Assembly (NCBI RefSeq): GCF_002081715.1
Contig: NZ_MUKP01000008.1
Span: 62,001 to 126,000, forward strand
From: Nocardia donostiensis
GTDB taxonomy: Bacteria; Actinomycetota; Actinomycetes; Mycobacteriales; Mycobacteriaceae
DNA length: 64,000 bases
Direction of reading: 5' to 3'
This document shows positions 1 to 8,568 of the stretch, in pieces. Under the pieces are notes generated by a model. That model was not told the DNA's origin, searched no databases, and saw only the letters and a program-made list of their open reading frames with translations. The position numbers were made by a program, and so were the translations under genes. Position 1 is the first letter of the stretch, and each line of letters starts with the position of its first letter.

Positions 1-686
1 CCGAACCGGGTGATCGCGTAGACGAGGGCAAATGTTCCCGCTGTTCCGAGCACGGCCCCGGCGCTCCCGAGCTGTCCGCGATGACGTTCGGGCGCGATCA
101 GTGTGCGGGTGCCCAACAGTACGAGCAGGCCGATGGGGACATTGATGAAGAAAACCCACCGCCAGCCCAAAGTTCCCGCCAGCACGCCGCCGAGAAGCAG
201 GCCGATGACGATTCCGATTCCAGACATCGCACCGTAGAGCGACAGCGCAGTGTCACGAAGTTTCCGCTCGGAGAAGGTGGTGGCGATCAGCGCGAGCACG
301 TTCGGAGCGATGAGTGCCGCGCCCAGCCCTTGGATCCCGCGCGCCGCGATGAGCATGCCAGCGGTCTGCCCGAGCCCGCCCGCAAGGGAGGCGACCACGA
401 AGACAGCGAGACCCACCTGCACAGTGCCGCGACGCCCCCACAGGTCCCCGATCCGACCGCCGAGCAGCAGCAGCGCCCCGAAGGCAAGGATGTAGGCATT
501 GACGACCCAGGACAGATGTACCGGGGCGACGTGTAGTTCCTGCTGGATACTAGGCAGCGCGATATTCACGATCGAGTCGTCGAGCACCAGCATCAGCTGG
601 GCCGTGGCGATCACCGGCAGCGCCAGTACCAGGCTGCGCTGCGTCTTCGACCCCTCCCCTACCGCAGTACCAACTGCACCGGGCAT
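1..686 (-). CDS. MFS drug-efflux transporter (DHA2/EmrB-QacA type), C-terminus outside window
   Basis: Partial gene; the first 228 residues are visible and the rest lies beyond the left edge. An N-terminal helix containing LMLVLDDSIVNIALPSIQ is followed by the MFS signature GGRIGDLWGRRG and by WRWVFFINVPIGL, all typical of 14-TM DHA2 proton-driven drug exporters in the inner membrane. The ATG start is fixed by AGGAGG eight bases upstream. A promoter TTGACG-N17-TACCTT (750 to 722 on this strand) precedes it. The gene diverges from a CGNR regulator at 773, which probably controls it. Substrate unknown. Confidence 0.93.
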   Translation of the reverse strand, partial: MPGAVGTAVGEGSKTQRSLVLALPVIATAQLMLVLDDSIVNIALPSIQQELHVAPVHLSWVVNAYILAFGALLLLGGRIGDLWGRRGTVQVGLAVFVVASLAGGLGQTAGMLIAARGIQGLGAALIAPNVLALIATTFSERKLRDTALSLYGAMSGIGIVIGLLLGGVLAGTLGWRWVFFINVPIGLLVLLGTRTLIAPERHRGQLGSAGAVLGTAGTFALVYAITRF

Positions 687-721
687 GCTTTCAACCTCCT
701 CCACGCATGGGATACCCCCGT

Positions 722-750
722 AAGGTACCCAGCTCGTGCTAATGCGTCAA
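722..750 (-). promoter_or_regulatory. Promoter of the MFS gene
   Basis: TTGACG (750-745), a 17-base spacer and TACCTT (727-722) on the minus strand, a close sigma-70-like match. The -35 lies inside the element shared with the second CGNR locus, so a protein bound there would block this promoter. Confidence 0.6.
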
Positions 751-768
751 TTCAGCGTGTACCGTTAG
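739..768 (+). promoter_or_regulatory. Element shared by both CGNR loci (copy 1)
   Basis: This 30-base stretch starts CTAATGCGTCAA and ends TACCGTTAG, and aligns with 4160-4190 upstream of the second CGNR gene. Outer CTAA and TTAG form an inverted repeat. It contains the -35 of the divergent gene and a TACCGT that would serve as -10 for a leaderless transcript starting at the GTG at 773, seven bases downstream. An operator read by the CGNR proteins is inferred. Confidence 0.55.
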
Positions 769-772
769 TCTC

Positions 773-1330
773 GTGGTCAAAACATTCCCCCTGACCGGCG
801 AACCGCTCGCCCTGGATCTGGTCAACACCGCCCCCTCCCTCGGGGACCTACTCCTGACCTCGGACGATCTGCGCGCCTGGTGTGCACTGCAGACCCACCG
901 GCTACCGCCGATCACCGACGAGATCACCGATGCGGACCTGGCCCTGGTACGTGATATCCGAGACCACACCGCGGCCGCTCTCGACCAAGCCCGCCGCGGC
1001 CAACGACCCCGCGACGCCGACCTCGAAGCTCTCGACCAAGCCCAACGCGCGGCTCCCGCGACCACCCACCTGACTTGGAACGGCACCGGCCTGACCGCCA
1101 CCCGCCGCCGCGAGGGCACCACCGGGCAGCGCTTGGCCGCCGAACTCGCCGAGGCCGCCGCTGTGCTGCTCGCCGACCCCGCGGTCACCAAGATCCGCCA
1201 GTGCGACGCCCACGACTGCGTGATCCTGTTCCTGCCCACCAACCCGCGCCGACGCTGGTGCTCGGCCACCCTCTGCGGCAACCGCATGCGCGTGGCCCGC
1301 CACTACCAGCGACACAAAGCCGGGAAATGA
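773..1330 (+). CDS. CGNR zinc-finger / ABATE-domain regulator (paralog 1)
   Basis: A 185-residue cytoplasmic protein with an N-terminal ABATE domain (GEPLALDLVNT near residue 9) and a C-terminal CGNR zinc finger. The finger has paired cysteines in CDAHDC and CSATLCGNR, followed by a basic RVARHYQRHK tail. Pfam describes this family as putative stress-induced transcription regulators. It diverges from the MFS exporter, the usual layout of a local repressor and its target. The GTG start has no ribosome site, but a -10-like TACCGT lies seven bases upstream, so a leaderless mRNA is likely. It is clearly paralogous to the protein at 4194. The ligand is unknown. Confidence 0.85.
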   Translation: MVKTFPLTGEPLALDLVNTAPSLGDLLLTSDDLRAWCALQTHRLPPITDEITDADLALVRDIRDHTAAALDQARRGQRPRDADLEALDQAQRAAPATTHLTWNGTGLTATRRREGTTGQRLAAELAEAAAVLLADPAVTKIRQCDAHDCVILFLPTNPRRRWCSATLCGNRMRVARHYQRHKAGK

Positions 1331-1434
1331 CCCCCGCCCTCGAGTAGCGATCACCGGGGCCAGAGAGCAGTCGTGAAAGAGGGGCTCGGCCCGAATGGCG
1401 AGCGTAGTTGAACTGCAAGTGGTTTCATGTCGTA

Positions 1435-2106
1435 GTGATTGATTCAGCCCGAGTTACTGTGGCCGCTCTAGCGGCAACGGTGATGTTGCTGCTCGCTGCC
1501 TGTTCGTCGGAGGACACAGCACCCCGGGCGCACGATCTACTTCTTTCGGCGAGCCAACTGCCCGAGCCGGGATGGACACCGCTGACCGGCACTGACCCGG
1601 AAAGCAGCGAACCCCCAGGGCCGACGCAACCCGAGTGCAGCAATCAATCGCGGACCTTGCGCACAGCAGAGATGACCGGCACAGCCAGTGCCGCATGGAA
1701 AAACGAATCCGACGTAGGAGTCGAGTCGGTCAGCAGCCACGCCTTCGTCTACACCAATGCTGCCGCGGCAGCGTCGGCGCTGGCGTCCTACCGAGATCTC
1801 GTAAGCCGCTGCACGAGGTGGGAGAACGGCAAAAGCCCCTCCGGTCGGCCCGCGACAATCGGAGAGCAAGAGCTCTTCGACGCACCTGCGGGTGAGGAAT
1901 CCGTTGCGCGGCAGAGCGGAATAGTGCACCCCTACTTCACCGACATTCCAACATTCCGCACGTACTGGGTGGCATCACGCGTCGGGCAGTCGATCGTGCA
2001 GATCACTTACGATCCCGAATGGCCGCTCGACACGAAACAAGGAAGAGAAAAGGCCAAGGGACTCGCCGCGGTAGCTGCCGCCAATGTGGAAAACCACTCG
2101 GGATAA
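1435..2106 (+). CDS. Lipoprotein, PknH-like sensor-domain family (tentative)
   Basis: About 223 residues with a hydrophobic N-terminus ending in the lipobox LLAAC, so it should be lipidated and anchored outside the membrane. The mature part contains conserved-looking tryptophans and cysteines (WTPL, PECS, SRCTRW, RTYWVASR) and resembles the extracellular PknH-like sensor domain common in mycobacteria and nocardiae. No catalytic motif is visible. The GTG at 1435 gives the best signal peptide; an in-frame TTG at 1408 would add nine residues. It converges with the EEP-family gene four bases downstream. Confidence 0.7.
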   Translation: MIDSARVTVAALAATVMLLLAACSSEDTAPRAHDLLLSASQLPEPGWTPLTGTDPESSEPPGPTQPECSNQSRTLRTAEMTGTASAAWKNESDVGVESVSSHAFVYTNAAAAASALASYRDLVSRCTRWENGKSPSGRPATIGEQELFDAPAGEESVARQSGIVHPYFTDIPTFRTYWVASRVGQSIVQITYDPEWPLDTKQGREKAKGLAAVAAANVENHSG

Positions 2107-2110
2107 GGAC

Positions 2111-3070
2111 CTACTGCCTTCCATGGTCCAGACGGATCTGCGCCACCAGGGCTCGGTGGTCCGCGCCCGGTAGATCCACCGTCTCCACTGCGACGGCGTG
2201 GCCTCCGGCGACGAGGATATGGTCGATACCGACCAGAGGCGGCCACCGCTTATCGGTCGGATAAGTGACCAGGTCTCCGGCACCTGACTGTTCGGCGGCG
2301 TCGGCGAAACGCCCTGACAACATCGCGCGGTACTGCGCATGATCGTAGGTCGCGTTGAAGTCGCCGCCGACGATCGCTGGACGCCCCGAAGGCGACCGCT
2401 CGAGAATTTCGCGCAGACGGGCCAGCTCGTCGGCCCACACCTGCGTACCGAACACCGGTGGCACCGGATGGAACGCATACACCGTGACCGGTCCGGCATC
2501 CGGGATACTTGCCGTCGCCGAGAGCTGGTTCAGCACGAACCCGTCGTACTCAACGGTTTCCGACAGCGGGTAGCTGCTCCAGATTCCCGTCCCGCTCGCG
2601 GTCCTTCCCGGGGAGAGATACCGGTGCGGCAACACCTGGTCGAGCCCCGCCCGGTCGAGCTCATCGACCGCGGCCGGTGTGAGTTCGTTGACGGTGAGCA
2701 CAGCGATATTTCGCGCGCGCACCTGATCGACCAGCGCCCGAGGATCAGCCCCGTCGAACAGAAGATTGGCCTGCATCACCATCACGGTGCGCCCAGCCTC
2801 ATCGCCCGAGCTACTGACATACAGCGGAGCTCGAGTCCACACCGCGGCAGCAACGACAACGACCGCCACCCCCACACCGCTCCAGCGTCGCATGACTGCA
2901 AACGCCACCGCCCCAACAAGCGCGGAACCCATCAGGTACGGCGCACCCGAAGCCGCTAAAACCAACACCCGAGACCACGACCGACTGAAGTGCAATGCGA
3001 CTCCAGCAGCTCCTGCGAGTGTTGCAGCCCATGCAAGCACGTCGACGCCGACCCGGATCACCTTCGACAT
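2111..3070 (-). CDS. Membrane-anchored endonuclease/exonuclease/phosphatase (EEP) family protein
   Basis: About 319 residues. Three hydrophobic helices occupy roughly residues 8-80, followed by an EEP domain with its metal-site motifs in order: MQANLLFD, NELTP, GTGIWSSYPL, FHPVPP, GGDFNATYDH and the terminal GIDHILVA and GADHRALVA. The family hydrolyses phosphodiesters (DNA, phosphoinositides, sphingomyelin), and the membrane-anchored actinobacterial branch has no assigned substrate. The active domain probably faces outward. The ATG at 3070 was chosen because the protein then begins MSKVIRVGVDV; a GTG at 3091 is possible. Confidence 0.85.
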   Translation of the reverse strand: MSKVIRVGVDVLAWAATLAGAAGVALHFSRSWSRVLVLAASGAPYLMGSALVGAVAFAVMRRWSGVGVAVVVVAAAVWTRAPLYVSSSGDEAGRTVMVMQANLLFDGADPRALVDQVRARNIAVLTVNELTPAAVDELDRAGLDQVLPHRYLSPGRTASGTGIWSSYPLSETVEYDGFVLNQLSATASIPDAGPVTVYAFHPVPPVFGTQVWADELARLREILERSPSGRPAIVGGDFNATYDHAQYRAMLSGRFADAAEQSGAGDLVTYPTDKRWPPLVGIDHILVAGGHAVAVETVDLPGADHRALVAQIRLDHGRQ

Positions 3071-3233
3071 CACACCGACAGCCAAACACACAAGCTCCGC
3101 AACGCTTGCCGGTGATCAGAGCGGCAGCCTCGATCTGTATGCCATACCGCGTGCGGCTTCACGCCCCAGCGTCTTATCGGCCCGAGCCAGGAGTTTGAGC
3201 CGCAGGCATATTCCGTGAGATGTGGGGGTTGGT

Positions 3234-4103
3234 TCAGAGGGCGATCCGGTCGAGGAAATCGGCGATGAGTGGCGCGATATTGCCGAGGTGGGTTTCCAGG
3301 GCGAAGTGGCCGGTGTCGAAGAGGTGGAGTTCGGCGTCGGGGAGATCTTTCAGATAGGCGTGGGCCCCGGGGGAAGGAAAGAAGGGGTCGTTCGCGCCCC
3401 AGGCAATGAGAGTGGGCGGAGTGTGTTCACGCAGCCAGGACTGCCACTCGGGGTAGCGCGCGACGTTGGAGTGGTAGTCGTAGGCAAGAGCCAACTGGGC
3501 TTCCGTGCGGCCGGGGAGGTCCAGGTAGTACTGGTCCAGAGTCCATGCATCGGGGGAGAGAACAGCCGGATCGGGGACACCGTTTTCGTATTGGCTGCGG
3601 GTGCCCTCCCAGCTGAGCAGGGCGCGGATGGTGGCTTCCGAGCCGTCCTGTTCAGGCTGCAGGGCGATGAACTCTTTCGCGCCGTCGGACAGCCCAGCTT
3701 CGTAGGCATTGCCGTTCTGCACAACGAGTCCGCTGATCCATTCCGGATGCCGGACCGCGAGCCGGAATCCGACGGGGGCGCCGAAGTCGAAGACATACAT
3801 GGGGAAGCGGGTCAGGCCGAGCTGTTTCACGAAGCCCTCGGTGATATCGGCGAGATGGTCGAAGCTGTACTCGAAATCAGCAGGGGCCACCGTGTTCCCG
3901 AAGCCCGGGTAGTCGGGGGCGATGCATCGGAAACGGTTACCGAGTATGTCGATCAGGCGGCGGAACTGGTGCGACCCAGAGGGAAAGCCGTGCAGCAGCA
4001 GGAGAGTCGGCGCATCGGACCGGGTAGGGATGGACTCGCGATAGAAGACCTCGACACCGTCGACGTCGATGGCGTGGTGTCGGATCTGGGGCAACTCGAA
4101 CAT
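3234..4103 (-). CDS. Alpha/beta hydrolase, epoxide hydrolase / haloalkane dehalogenase-like
   Basis: 289 residues. The oxyanion-loop motif LLLHGFPSGSHQF, the DYPGFG motif, a nucleophile elbow VFDFGAPVG with Asp in the nucleophile position, the acid in WGANDPFFP and the base in DTGHFALE are all present. An Asp nucleophile is typical of epoxide hydrolases and haloalkane dehalogenases rather than esterases. It is divergently transcribed from the second CGNR regulator. The frame stays open further upstream, but that would run into the regulator; the start at MFELPQIR is preceded by GTGAAG. Substrate unknown. Confidence 0.88.
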   Translation of the reverse strand: MFELPQIRHHAIDVDGVEVFYRESIPTRSDAPTLLLLHGFPSGSHQFRRLIDILGNRFRCIAPDYPGFGNTVAPADFEYSFDHLADITEGFVKQLGLTRFPMYVFDFGAPVGFRLAVRHPEWISGLVVQNGNAYEAGLSDGAKEFIALQPEQDGSEATIRALLSWEGTRSQYENGVPDPAVLSPDAWTLDQYYLDLPGRTEAQLALAYDYHSNVARYPEWQSWLREHTPPTLIAWGANDPFFPSPGAHAYLKDLPDAELHLFDTGHFALETHLGNIAPLIADFLDRIAL

Positions 4104-4141
4104 AGTGTCTTCACATGCTTTCTCTGGGAGGAGATGCATTA

Positions 4142-4171
4142 GTTCTAGCCGAGTCATACCTAATCCGTCAA
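4142..4171 (-). promoter_or_regulatory. Promoter of the alpha/beta hydrolase gene
   Basis: TTGACG (4171-4166) followed after 17-18 bases by CTAGAA or TAGAAC on the minus strand. As at the MFS locus, the -35 falls inside the element shared between the two CGNR loci. Confidence 0.45.
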
Positions 4172-4190
4172 CGCAATGAGTTACCATTAG
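4160..4190 (+). promoter_or_regulatory. Element shared by both CGNR loci (copy 2)
   Basis: CTAATCCGTCAA to TTACCATTAG. It aligns with 739-768 with one gap. TACCAT lies six bases before the GTG at 4194, again the geometry of a leaderless promoter, and the reverse strand supplies the hydrolase -35. Confidence 0.55.
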
Positions 4191-4193
4191 CCT

Positions 4194-4754
4194 GTGAGTG
4201 AGCCTGAACCGCTGATCGGTGAGCCCCTGGCCCTGGACCTGGTCAACAGCCGTCCAGCCGGAGCCGACCTGCTGGAAACTCCGGAACAGTTGGACCACTG
4301 GCTACGTCTACAGGCCGACCGCCTACCCGAACCCTTCGCCAACCCGACCCCGGCCGACCTGCACGCCGTCCGATACGTTCGCGACCAGGTAACCGCCGCT
4401 CTGGAGGCCCTGTTGCACGGCCGTCGTCCTCCCGCCGCCGCCCTGCGCGGTCTGGGTACGGCGCAATCCGCAGCGCCGGCCATCCGTCACCTCGAATGGG
4501 ACGGCGAATGCTGCGTCGCGACTGTGCGCCGCAAGGGAACTCCCGGTGAGCGCCTCGCCGCGACGCTGGCCGAGGCAGCCGTGGACCTGCTCACCGATCC
4601 GGCGCTCCCCAAGCTCCGGCGTTGCGCGGCGGATGACTGCGTCATGCTGTTCCTGCCCGTTCACCCCCGCCGCCAGTGGTGCTCTCCGGACCGCTGCGGC
4701 AACCGCGCCCGGGTCGCCCGCTATTACCATCGCCACAAGACCACATCACCCTGA
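4194..4754 (+). CDS. CGNR zinc-finger / ABATE-domain regulator (paralog 2)
   Basis: 186 residues with the same layout as the protein at 773: GEPLALDLVNS near residue 9, then a C-terminal finger with CAADDC and CSPDRCGNR and a basic RVARYYHRHK tail. The two are plainly paralogs along their whole length, yet flank different effector genes, a transporter there and an Asp-nucleophile hydrolase here. The GTG start lacks a ribosome site and is probably leaderless. A role as local repressor of the divergent hydrolase is inferred from the arrangement and the shared upstream element. Confidence 0.85.
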   Translation: MSEPEPLIGEPLALDLVNSRPAGADLLETPEQLDHWLRLQADRLPEPFANPTPADLHAVRYVRDQVTAALEALLHGRRPPAAALRGLGTAQSAAPAIRHLEWDGECCVATVRRKGTPGERLAATLAEAAVDLLTDPALPKLRRCAADDCVMLFLPVHPRRQWCSPDRCGNRARVARYYHRHKTTSP

Positions 4755-4820
4755 CGGTTCCGAGTCGGAGCGATCTCGATACGGCCGTATCCCTGCCGTA
4801 GAGAGAACAGCTCTTGCCCC

Positions 4821-5327
4821 TCAGCTGGTTTCGCGAACCCAAGCCGCTGCATCATGGGCGATCCGATCCGGGTCCGCCATCGCGTCAACCGTGCGCCCAC
4901 GCTCATCGGCGGCGAGCGGTTCCAATGTCGCCAGTTGCGAATCCAGCAACCGAGCCGGCATGAAATGCCCTGTGCGCTTGTGGATCCGGGTGTCCAACGC
5001 ATCCCTGGAGGCAACCAGATGCAGGAACAGGGCTCGGGGAGCGGCGGCGCGCAATCTGTCGCGATACCGGCGCTCCAGCGCCGAACAGCTCACCACCGCA
5101 CCGTCCTCGGCGTGGTCACGCAACCATCGGGCGAGCCCGTCGAGCCAGGGCTGCCTGTCCTCATAGGTGAGCGGGTTGCCCGCAGCCATTTTCGCGATAT
5201 TCGCAGCCGGATGGAAATCGTCACCGTCGGTGTAGCGCACGTCGAGCACCTCGGCCAGCCGCCGGCCGACCGTGGTCTTCCCGGCTCCCGACACCCCCAT
5301 CACGATCACCACGGGGCGTTCGCCCAC
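4821..5327 (-). CDS. gntK: Gluconokinase
   Basis: 168 residues, the normal family length. It phosphorylates D-gluconate to 6-phosphogluconate with ATP in the cytoplasm. The Walker A motif MGVSGAGKTTVG is at residues 10-21, followed by the typical gluconate-kinase strings YTDGDDFHP, KMAAGNPLTYEDRQPWL, CSALERRYRDRLR and KRTGHFMPARLLDSQ. The GTG start has GAGGAG six bases before it. It lies 39 bases after the SDR on the same strand and is probably co-transcribed. Its product is the substrate of the 6-phosphogluconate dehydrogenase at 42455. Confidence 0.95.
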   Translation of the reverse strand: MGERPVVIVMGVSGAGKTTVGRRLAEVLDVRYTDGDDFHPAANIAKMAAGNPLTYEDRQPWLDGLARWLRDHAEDGAVVSCSALERRYRDRLRAAAPRALFLHLVASRDALDTRIHKRTGHFMPARLLDSQLATLEPLAADERGRTVDAMADPDRIAHDAAAWVRETS

Positions 5328-5366
5328 ACCGATCTCCTCATCACTGCTCGTCGAGCTCGCCCCCGA

Positions 5367-6194
5367 TCAGGGTTGCCGCCACTTCTCATCAGTGAGCAGC
5401 TGACTGGCCTGCGGGCCCATCAGCAGCATGCCGCCGTCGACCACATAGGACGCACCCGTGACATATCCGGCAGCCGGGGTTGCCAGGAACGCCACCACCG
5501 ACGCGACCTCCTTGGCGTGACCGGGGCGGCCCAGCGGGATACCGGGTCGTGGTTCGGTGCGGGGGTCGACGTCGTGCTGACCGGTCATCGGTGTCGAGAT
5601 CTCCCCCGGAGCCACCGAATTCACGGTGATCCCGTGCTCGGCCAACTCCAACGCCAGCACCTTGGTCAGCGCGCCGAGCCCGGCTTTGGCGGCGCAGTAG
5701 GGCGCGGCCCCCACCTTCGGGGTGTGCTCGTGCACGCTGGTGATATTGATGATGCGACCGCCGCGGCCCGCGTCGATCATATGCTTGGCGGCACGCTGCG
5801 AACAGAGGAAAGCACCGTCCAAGTCGACCGACAGCACATGCCGCCAGGTGTCGAAATCCATCTCCATCGCCTTCTGCGCCGTACCGGTTCCGGCGCAGTT
5901 CACCAGTACATCGATACCGCCCAGCTCGTCGGCGAGTTCGTCGACCACAGCCGCTGCGGTCGGCAGGTCGTCGAGGTCCAGTCGGCGTACGGCCGCGCGG
6001 GCCCCACGCTCGCGGACGATGCCTGCGGTGTCCTCGGCTCCTTTCCGGTCCTCGTGGTAGGTGATGCCGACATCGACGCCCCCGCCGGCCAAGGCGTCGG
6101 CGATCGCTTTCCCGATCCCGGAATCGGATCCGGTGACCACGGCACGCATCGGCGCGCCGGCACGTTCCTCCGGTAATGCAGCGACAGTAGCCAT
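5367..6194 (-). CDS. SDR-family oxidoreductase, glucose 1-dehydrogenase-like
   Basis: 275 residues, classical short-chain dehydrogenase. The cofactor motif is TGSDSGIG near residue 21, followed by NCAG and the catalytic Ser/Tyr/Lys set (ITSVHEHT, then YCAAK), and it ends with the usual VDGGM segment. The ITYHEDRKGAED stretch is typical of the glucose 1-dehydrogenase branch. Its position just before gluconokinase suggests sugar or sugar-acid oxidation, but SDR substrate cannot be read from sequence. The ATG at 6194 has GAGGG close upstream; an internal ATG at 6149 (MRAVVTGSD) is an alternative. Confidence 0.85.
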   Translation of the reverse strand: MATVAALPEERAGAPMRAVVTGSDSGIGKAIADALAGGGVDVGITYHEDRKGAEDTAGIVRERGARAAVRRLDLDDLPTAAAVVDELADELGGIDVLVNCAGTGTAQKAMEMDFDTWRHVLSVDLDGAFLCSQRAAKHMIDAGRGGRIINITSVHEHTPKVGAAPYCAAKAGLGALTKVLALELAEHGITVNSVAPGEISTPMTGQHDVDPRTEPRPGIPLGRPGHAKEVASVVAFLATPAAGYVTGASYVVDGGMLLMGPQASQLLTDEKWRQP

Positions 6195-6249
6195 ATCCCT
6201 CGGCTACCCGCTGCCCTCGCCGCCACACCCCACCAGTGCCCTCGAATGG

Positions 6250-7596
6250 TCACTGACGGCTGGGGATCCCTTCGCTTGCGCCGAAACTGGCTTCCTCCCG
6301 GCTGACCAGGCCCAGCCGGGTCAACGGCCGCTGAGTGACCGCATTGGTCAGGTAGGTCAGTGTTATCGCCCACCTGTTCAGCGCACGTGGCACCGCCCAG
6401 GTGTGATAGGCGCGGGTTACCGCTTTCGCAGGCAAGCCGGACAGCGGCACACCCAGCGGGTTGGCCACGGCGAACCCGGGACCGAGATCGACGACCAAGC
6501 CCATGTCCTTGTGCCGGTACGGCGCTCTGCTCCCGAAACCGAGGCTGGCGGCGACGTTCCTGGCCAGGATCTTGCCCTGCCTGCCTGCGTGCTGGGCGGT
6601 GGGCGGAGTGACCTTGCCGGGCTGAGTGAGGTCGGGGACGGCGGCCGCGTCACCGCCGGCGAAGACATGCGCGAACCCGGGGACCGTCAGGTACTCGTCG
6701 ACGACCAACCGTCCCCGTTCCAGCGGCAGGCCGAGGGTTTGCAGCAGGGGCGCTCCGGTCACGCCCGTCACCCAGGCCACGGTGTAGGTCGGAACCACCG
6801 TGCCGTCGGTGAGCACGACCCGGTCGTCGCTCAGTTCTCGCAGCGATGTCTTCAGCCGGATATCGATCCCGCGATCACGCAGCACCGCCAGCACCTTGTC
6901 GCCGAGTTTCTCCCCCACCTCCGGCATTACCTGTTCGGCCAGATCGAGCAGCAGGAACCGGATATCGGTCCGGTCCAGACCCCGCCGGTCGGCGTAGGCG
7001 TCGGCGAAGGCACGCATCTGGGCGATGAGTTCGGTGCCCGCGTAGGAGGCCCCGACGACCACGAAGGTGCGGCGGGCACGCCGCATCTCCGGGTCCTCCT
7101 CATGGTCGGCCAGTTCCAGTTGGTGCAGCAGTTGTTCGCGCAGATACAGCGCTTCGGCGACTGTTTTGAGGCCGCGGGCGTGCTCGGCCAAACCGGGTAC
7201 GTCGAACAGCCGCGTGACCGAGCCGGGAGCCAGGACCAGCCGATCCCAGGACAGGGTGCGCGGCTCGTGGTGTTCGCTGGTCACCGTGATCGTCTGGTTC
7301 GCCAGGTCCACCGAATCGGCAGTGGCGACGACGAGCCGCACCCGCGGCAGCGAGTCGGCTAGCGGGATGGCGACGTACCGGGGGTCGATCAGCCCGCCCG
7401 CGACATCCGGCAGCAGCGGCGTGTACAGCATGTAGTCGGTCGGCGTGACCAGCAGCACCTCGGTATCGGATCCGGCAGCTGCCAGAATTCGGCACAGCCG
7501 CTGCGCGCAGGTGAACCCGGCGAACCCACTGCCGACGATCACCACCCGCCGGGGTCCCGCAGTATCGTCTCGGTTAGCGATATCGCCGTGCGGCAC
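6250..7596 (-). CDS. FAD-dependent NADH dehydrogenase-like oxidoreductase (NDH-2 family)
   Basis: About 448 residues with two Rossmann folds: FAD site VVIVGSGFAGFTCA near the start and NAD(P)H site VVVGASYAGTEL near residue 180, plus the FAD-closing motif VFAGGDAAAVPD. The C-terminal part has hydrophobic or aromatic stretches (YHTWAVPRALNRW), as in NDH-2 enzymes that pass electrons from NADH to menaquinone at the inner membrane face. The GTG at 7596 has an excellent GAGGAGGT site seven bases upstream; an upstream ATG at 7644 lacks one. Same strand as the hydrolase and TetR upstream and the SDR downstream. Confidence 0.85.
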   Translation of the reverse strand: MPHGDIANRDDTAGPRRVVIVGSGFAGFTCAQRLCRILAAAGSDTEVLLVTPTDYMLYTPLLPDVAGGLIDPRYVAIPLADSLPRVRLVVATADSVDLANQTITVTSEHHEPRTLSWDRLVLAPGSVTRLFDVPGLAEHARGLKTVAEALYLREQLLHQLELADHEEDPEMRRARRTFVVVGASYAGTELIAQMRAFADAYADRRGLDRTDIRFLLLDLAEQVMPEVGEKLGDKVLAVLRDRGIDIRLKTSLRELSDDRVVLTDGTVVPTYTVAWVTGVTGAPLLQTLGLPLERGRLVVDEYLTVPGFAHVFAGGDAAAVPDLTQPGKVTPPTAQHAGRQGKILARNVAASLGFGSRAPYRHKDMGLVVDLGPGFAVANPLGVPLSGLPAKAVTRAYHTWAVPRALNRWAITLTYLTNAVTQRPLTRLGLVSREEASFGASEGIPSRQ

Positions 7597-7683
7597 GGCC
7601 ACCACCTCCTCGGATTCGGCTCCCAGTCGCGATTCCCGGTTCATCGCGTCCGAAACCGTGCACCGCAGCGCTCCCCGGTGGGG

Positions 7684-8568
7684 TCAGCTGCCGAGCACGG
7701 TCCGGCGCAGGAAGTCCACCTGGTCGGCGATGACCTTGCCTCGGTTGTCGGGATGGTAGATCTCGAAGTGGCTGAACGGGTAGGTGCATATCTCGCTGTC
7801 AGGAGCGCGGCGGGCCAGGTCGAGGGTGTCCTCGGCGACAGTTTCGCGGTCGCTGTCGGCGATGCAGACCAGCAGTGGCACCTGCAGCCGCGGCGCATGG
7901 TTACCGGGTTTGTAGCGCATCATCGCGAGCAGCGTCCGCGGGGCGACACTGTTGCGCCAGGTGGCGCTGTTCATGGCCTCGATGGTGTGGTGGGCTCCGG
8001 GGCCGGTCATCACGGCGAGCTCACCGGGCCTGCCGACGGCCGGAATGTAGCGGGGTGCCCTGCCGAACACCCCGCGCAGCCAGTCCCCGAGGATCGCGCG
8101 CAGCAGCGCGCGCGTTTCCTCGGCGGTCCGGCCCTCGGCTTGTTTCGGGAATCCGTTGAACGGCACCTGGGCGATGACCGCCGCGATCCGTGGATCACCG
8201 GCTGCCGCGGTGACGACATGCCCGCCGCCGAGCGAACTGCCCCACAGCACAATCCGCTCCGGATCGATCCCGGGCTGTGTCCGGGCGAACGCGACAGCGG
8301 CGGCGATATCCGCCAACTGGCCGCCGATATCGGCGATCTGGCGCGGTTGGCCGCCGCTGGCGCCGAACGATCGGTAGTCGAAGGTCAATGCCACACAGCC
8401 GGCTTCGGCGAAGGCGGTGGCCGCGGCGGTCAGCGCCGGGGTGTCCTGGGTTCCGCTGAACCCTGGGCACAGCAGTACGCAGGGCCGGCCGGGGCCGGTG
8501 TCGTCGCCGTAGCGGGTGCCCACACATTCGGTACCGCCCGAATGGAAGGTGACGGTGGTTGTTTTCAC
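7684..8568 (-). CDS. Alpha/beta hydrolase (dienelactone hydrolase-like)
   Basis: 294 residues. The serine nucleophile elbow is GSSLGG (residues about 110-115). Upstream is LLCPGFSGTQ, which should form the oxyanion hole, and near the end are the acid in CIADSDRET and the base in FSHFEIYH. The GTG start overlaps the TetR stop codon (GTGA), so translation is coupled. That pairing suggests the TetR protein senses the hydrolase substrate or product. No signal peptide, so cytoplasmic. Confidence 0.87.
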   Translation of the reverse strand: MKTTTVTFHSGGTECVGTRYGDDTGPGRPCVLLCPGFSGTQDTPALTAAATAFAEAGCVALTFDYRSFGASGGQPRQIADIGGQLADIAAAVAFARTQPGIDPERIVLWGSSLGGGHVVTAAAGDPRIAAVIAQVPFNGFPKQAEGRTAEETRALLRAILGDWLRGVFGRAPRYIPAVGRPGELAVMTGPGAHHTIEAMNSATWRNSVAPRTLLAMMRYKPGNHAPRLQVPLLVCIADSDRETVAEDTLDLARRAPDSEICTYPFSHFEIYHPDNRGKVIADQVDFLRRTVLGS

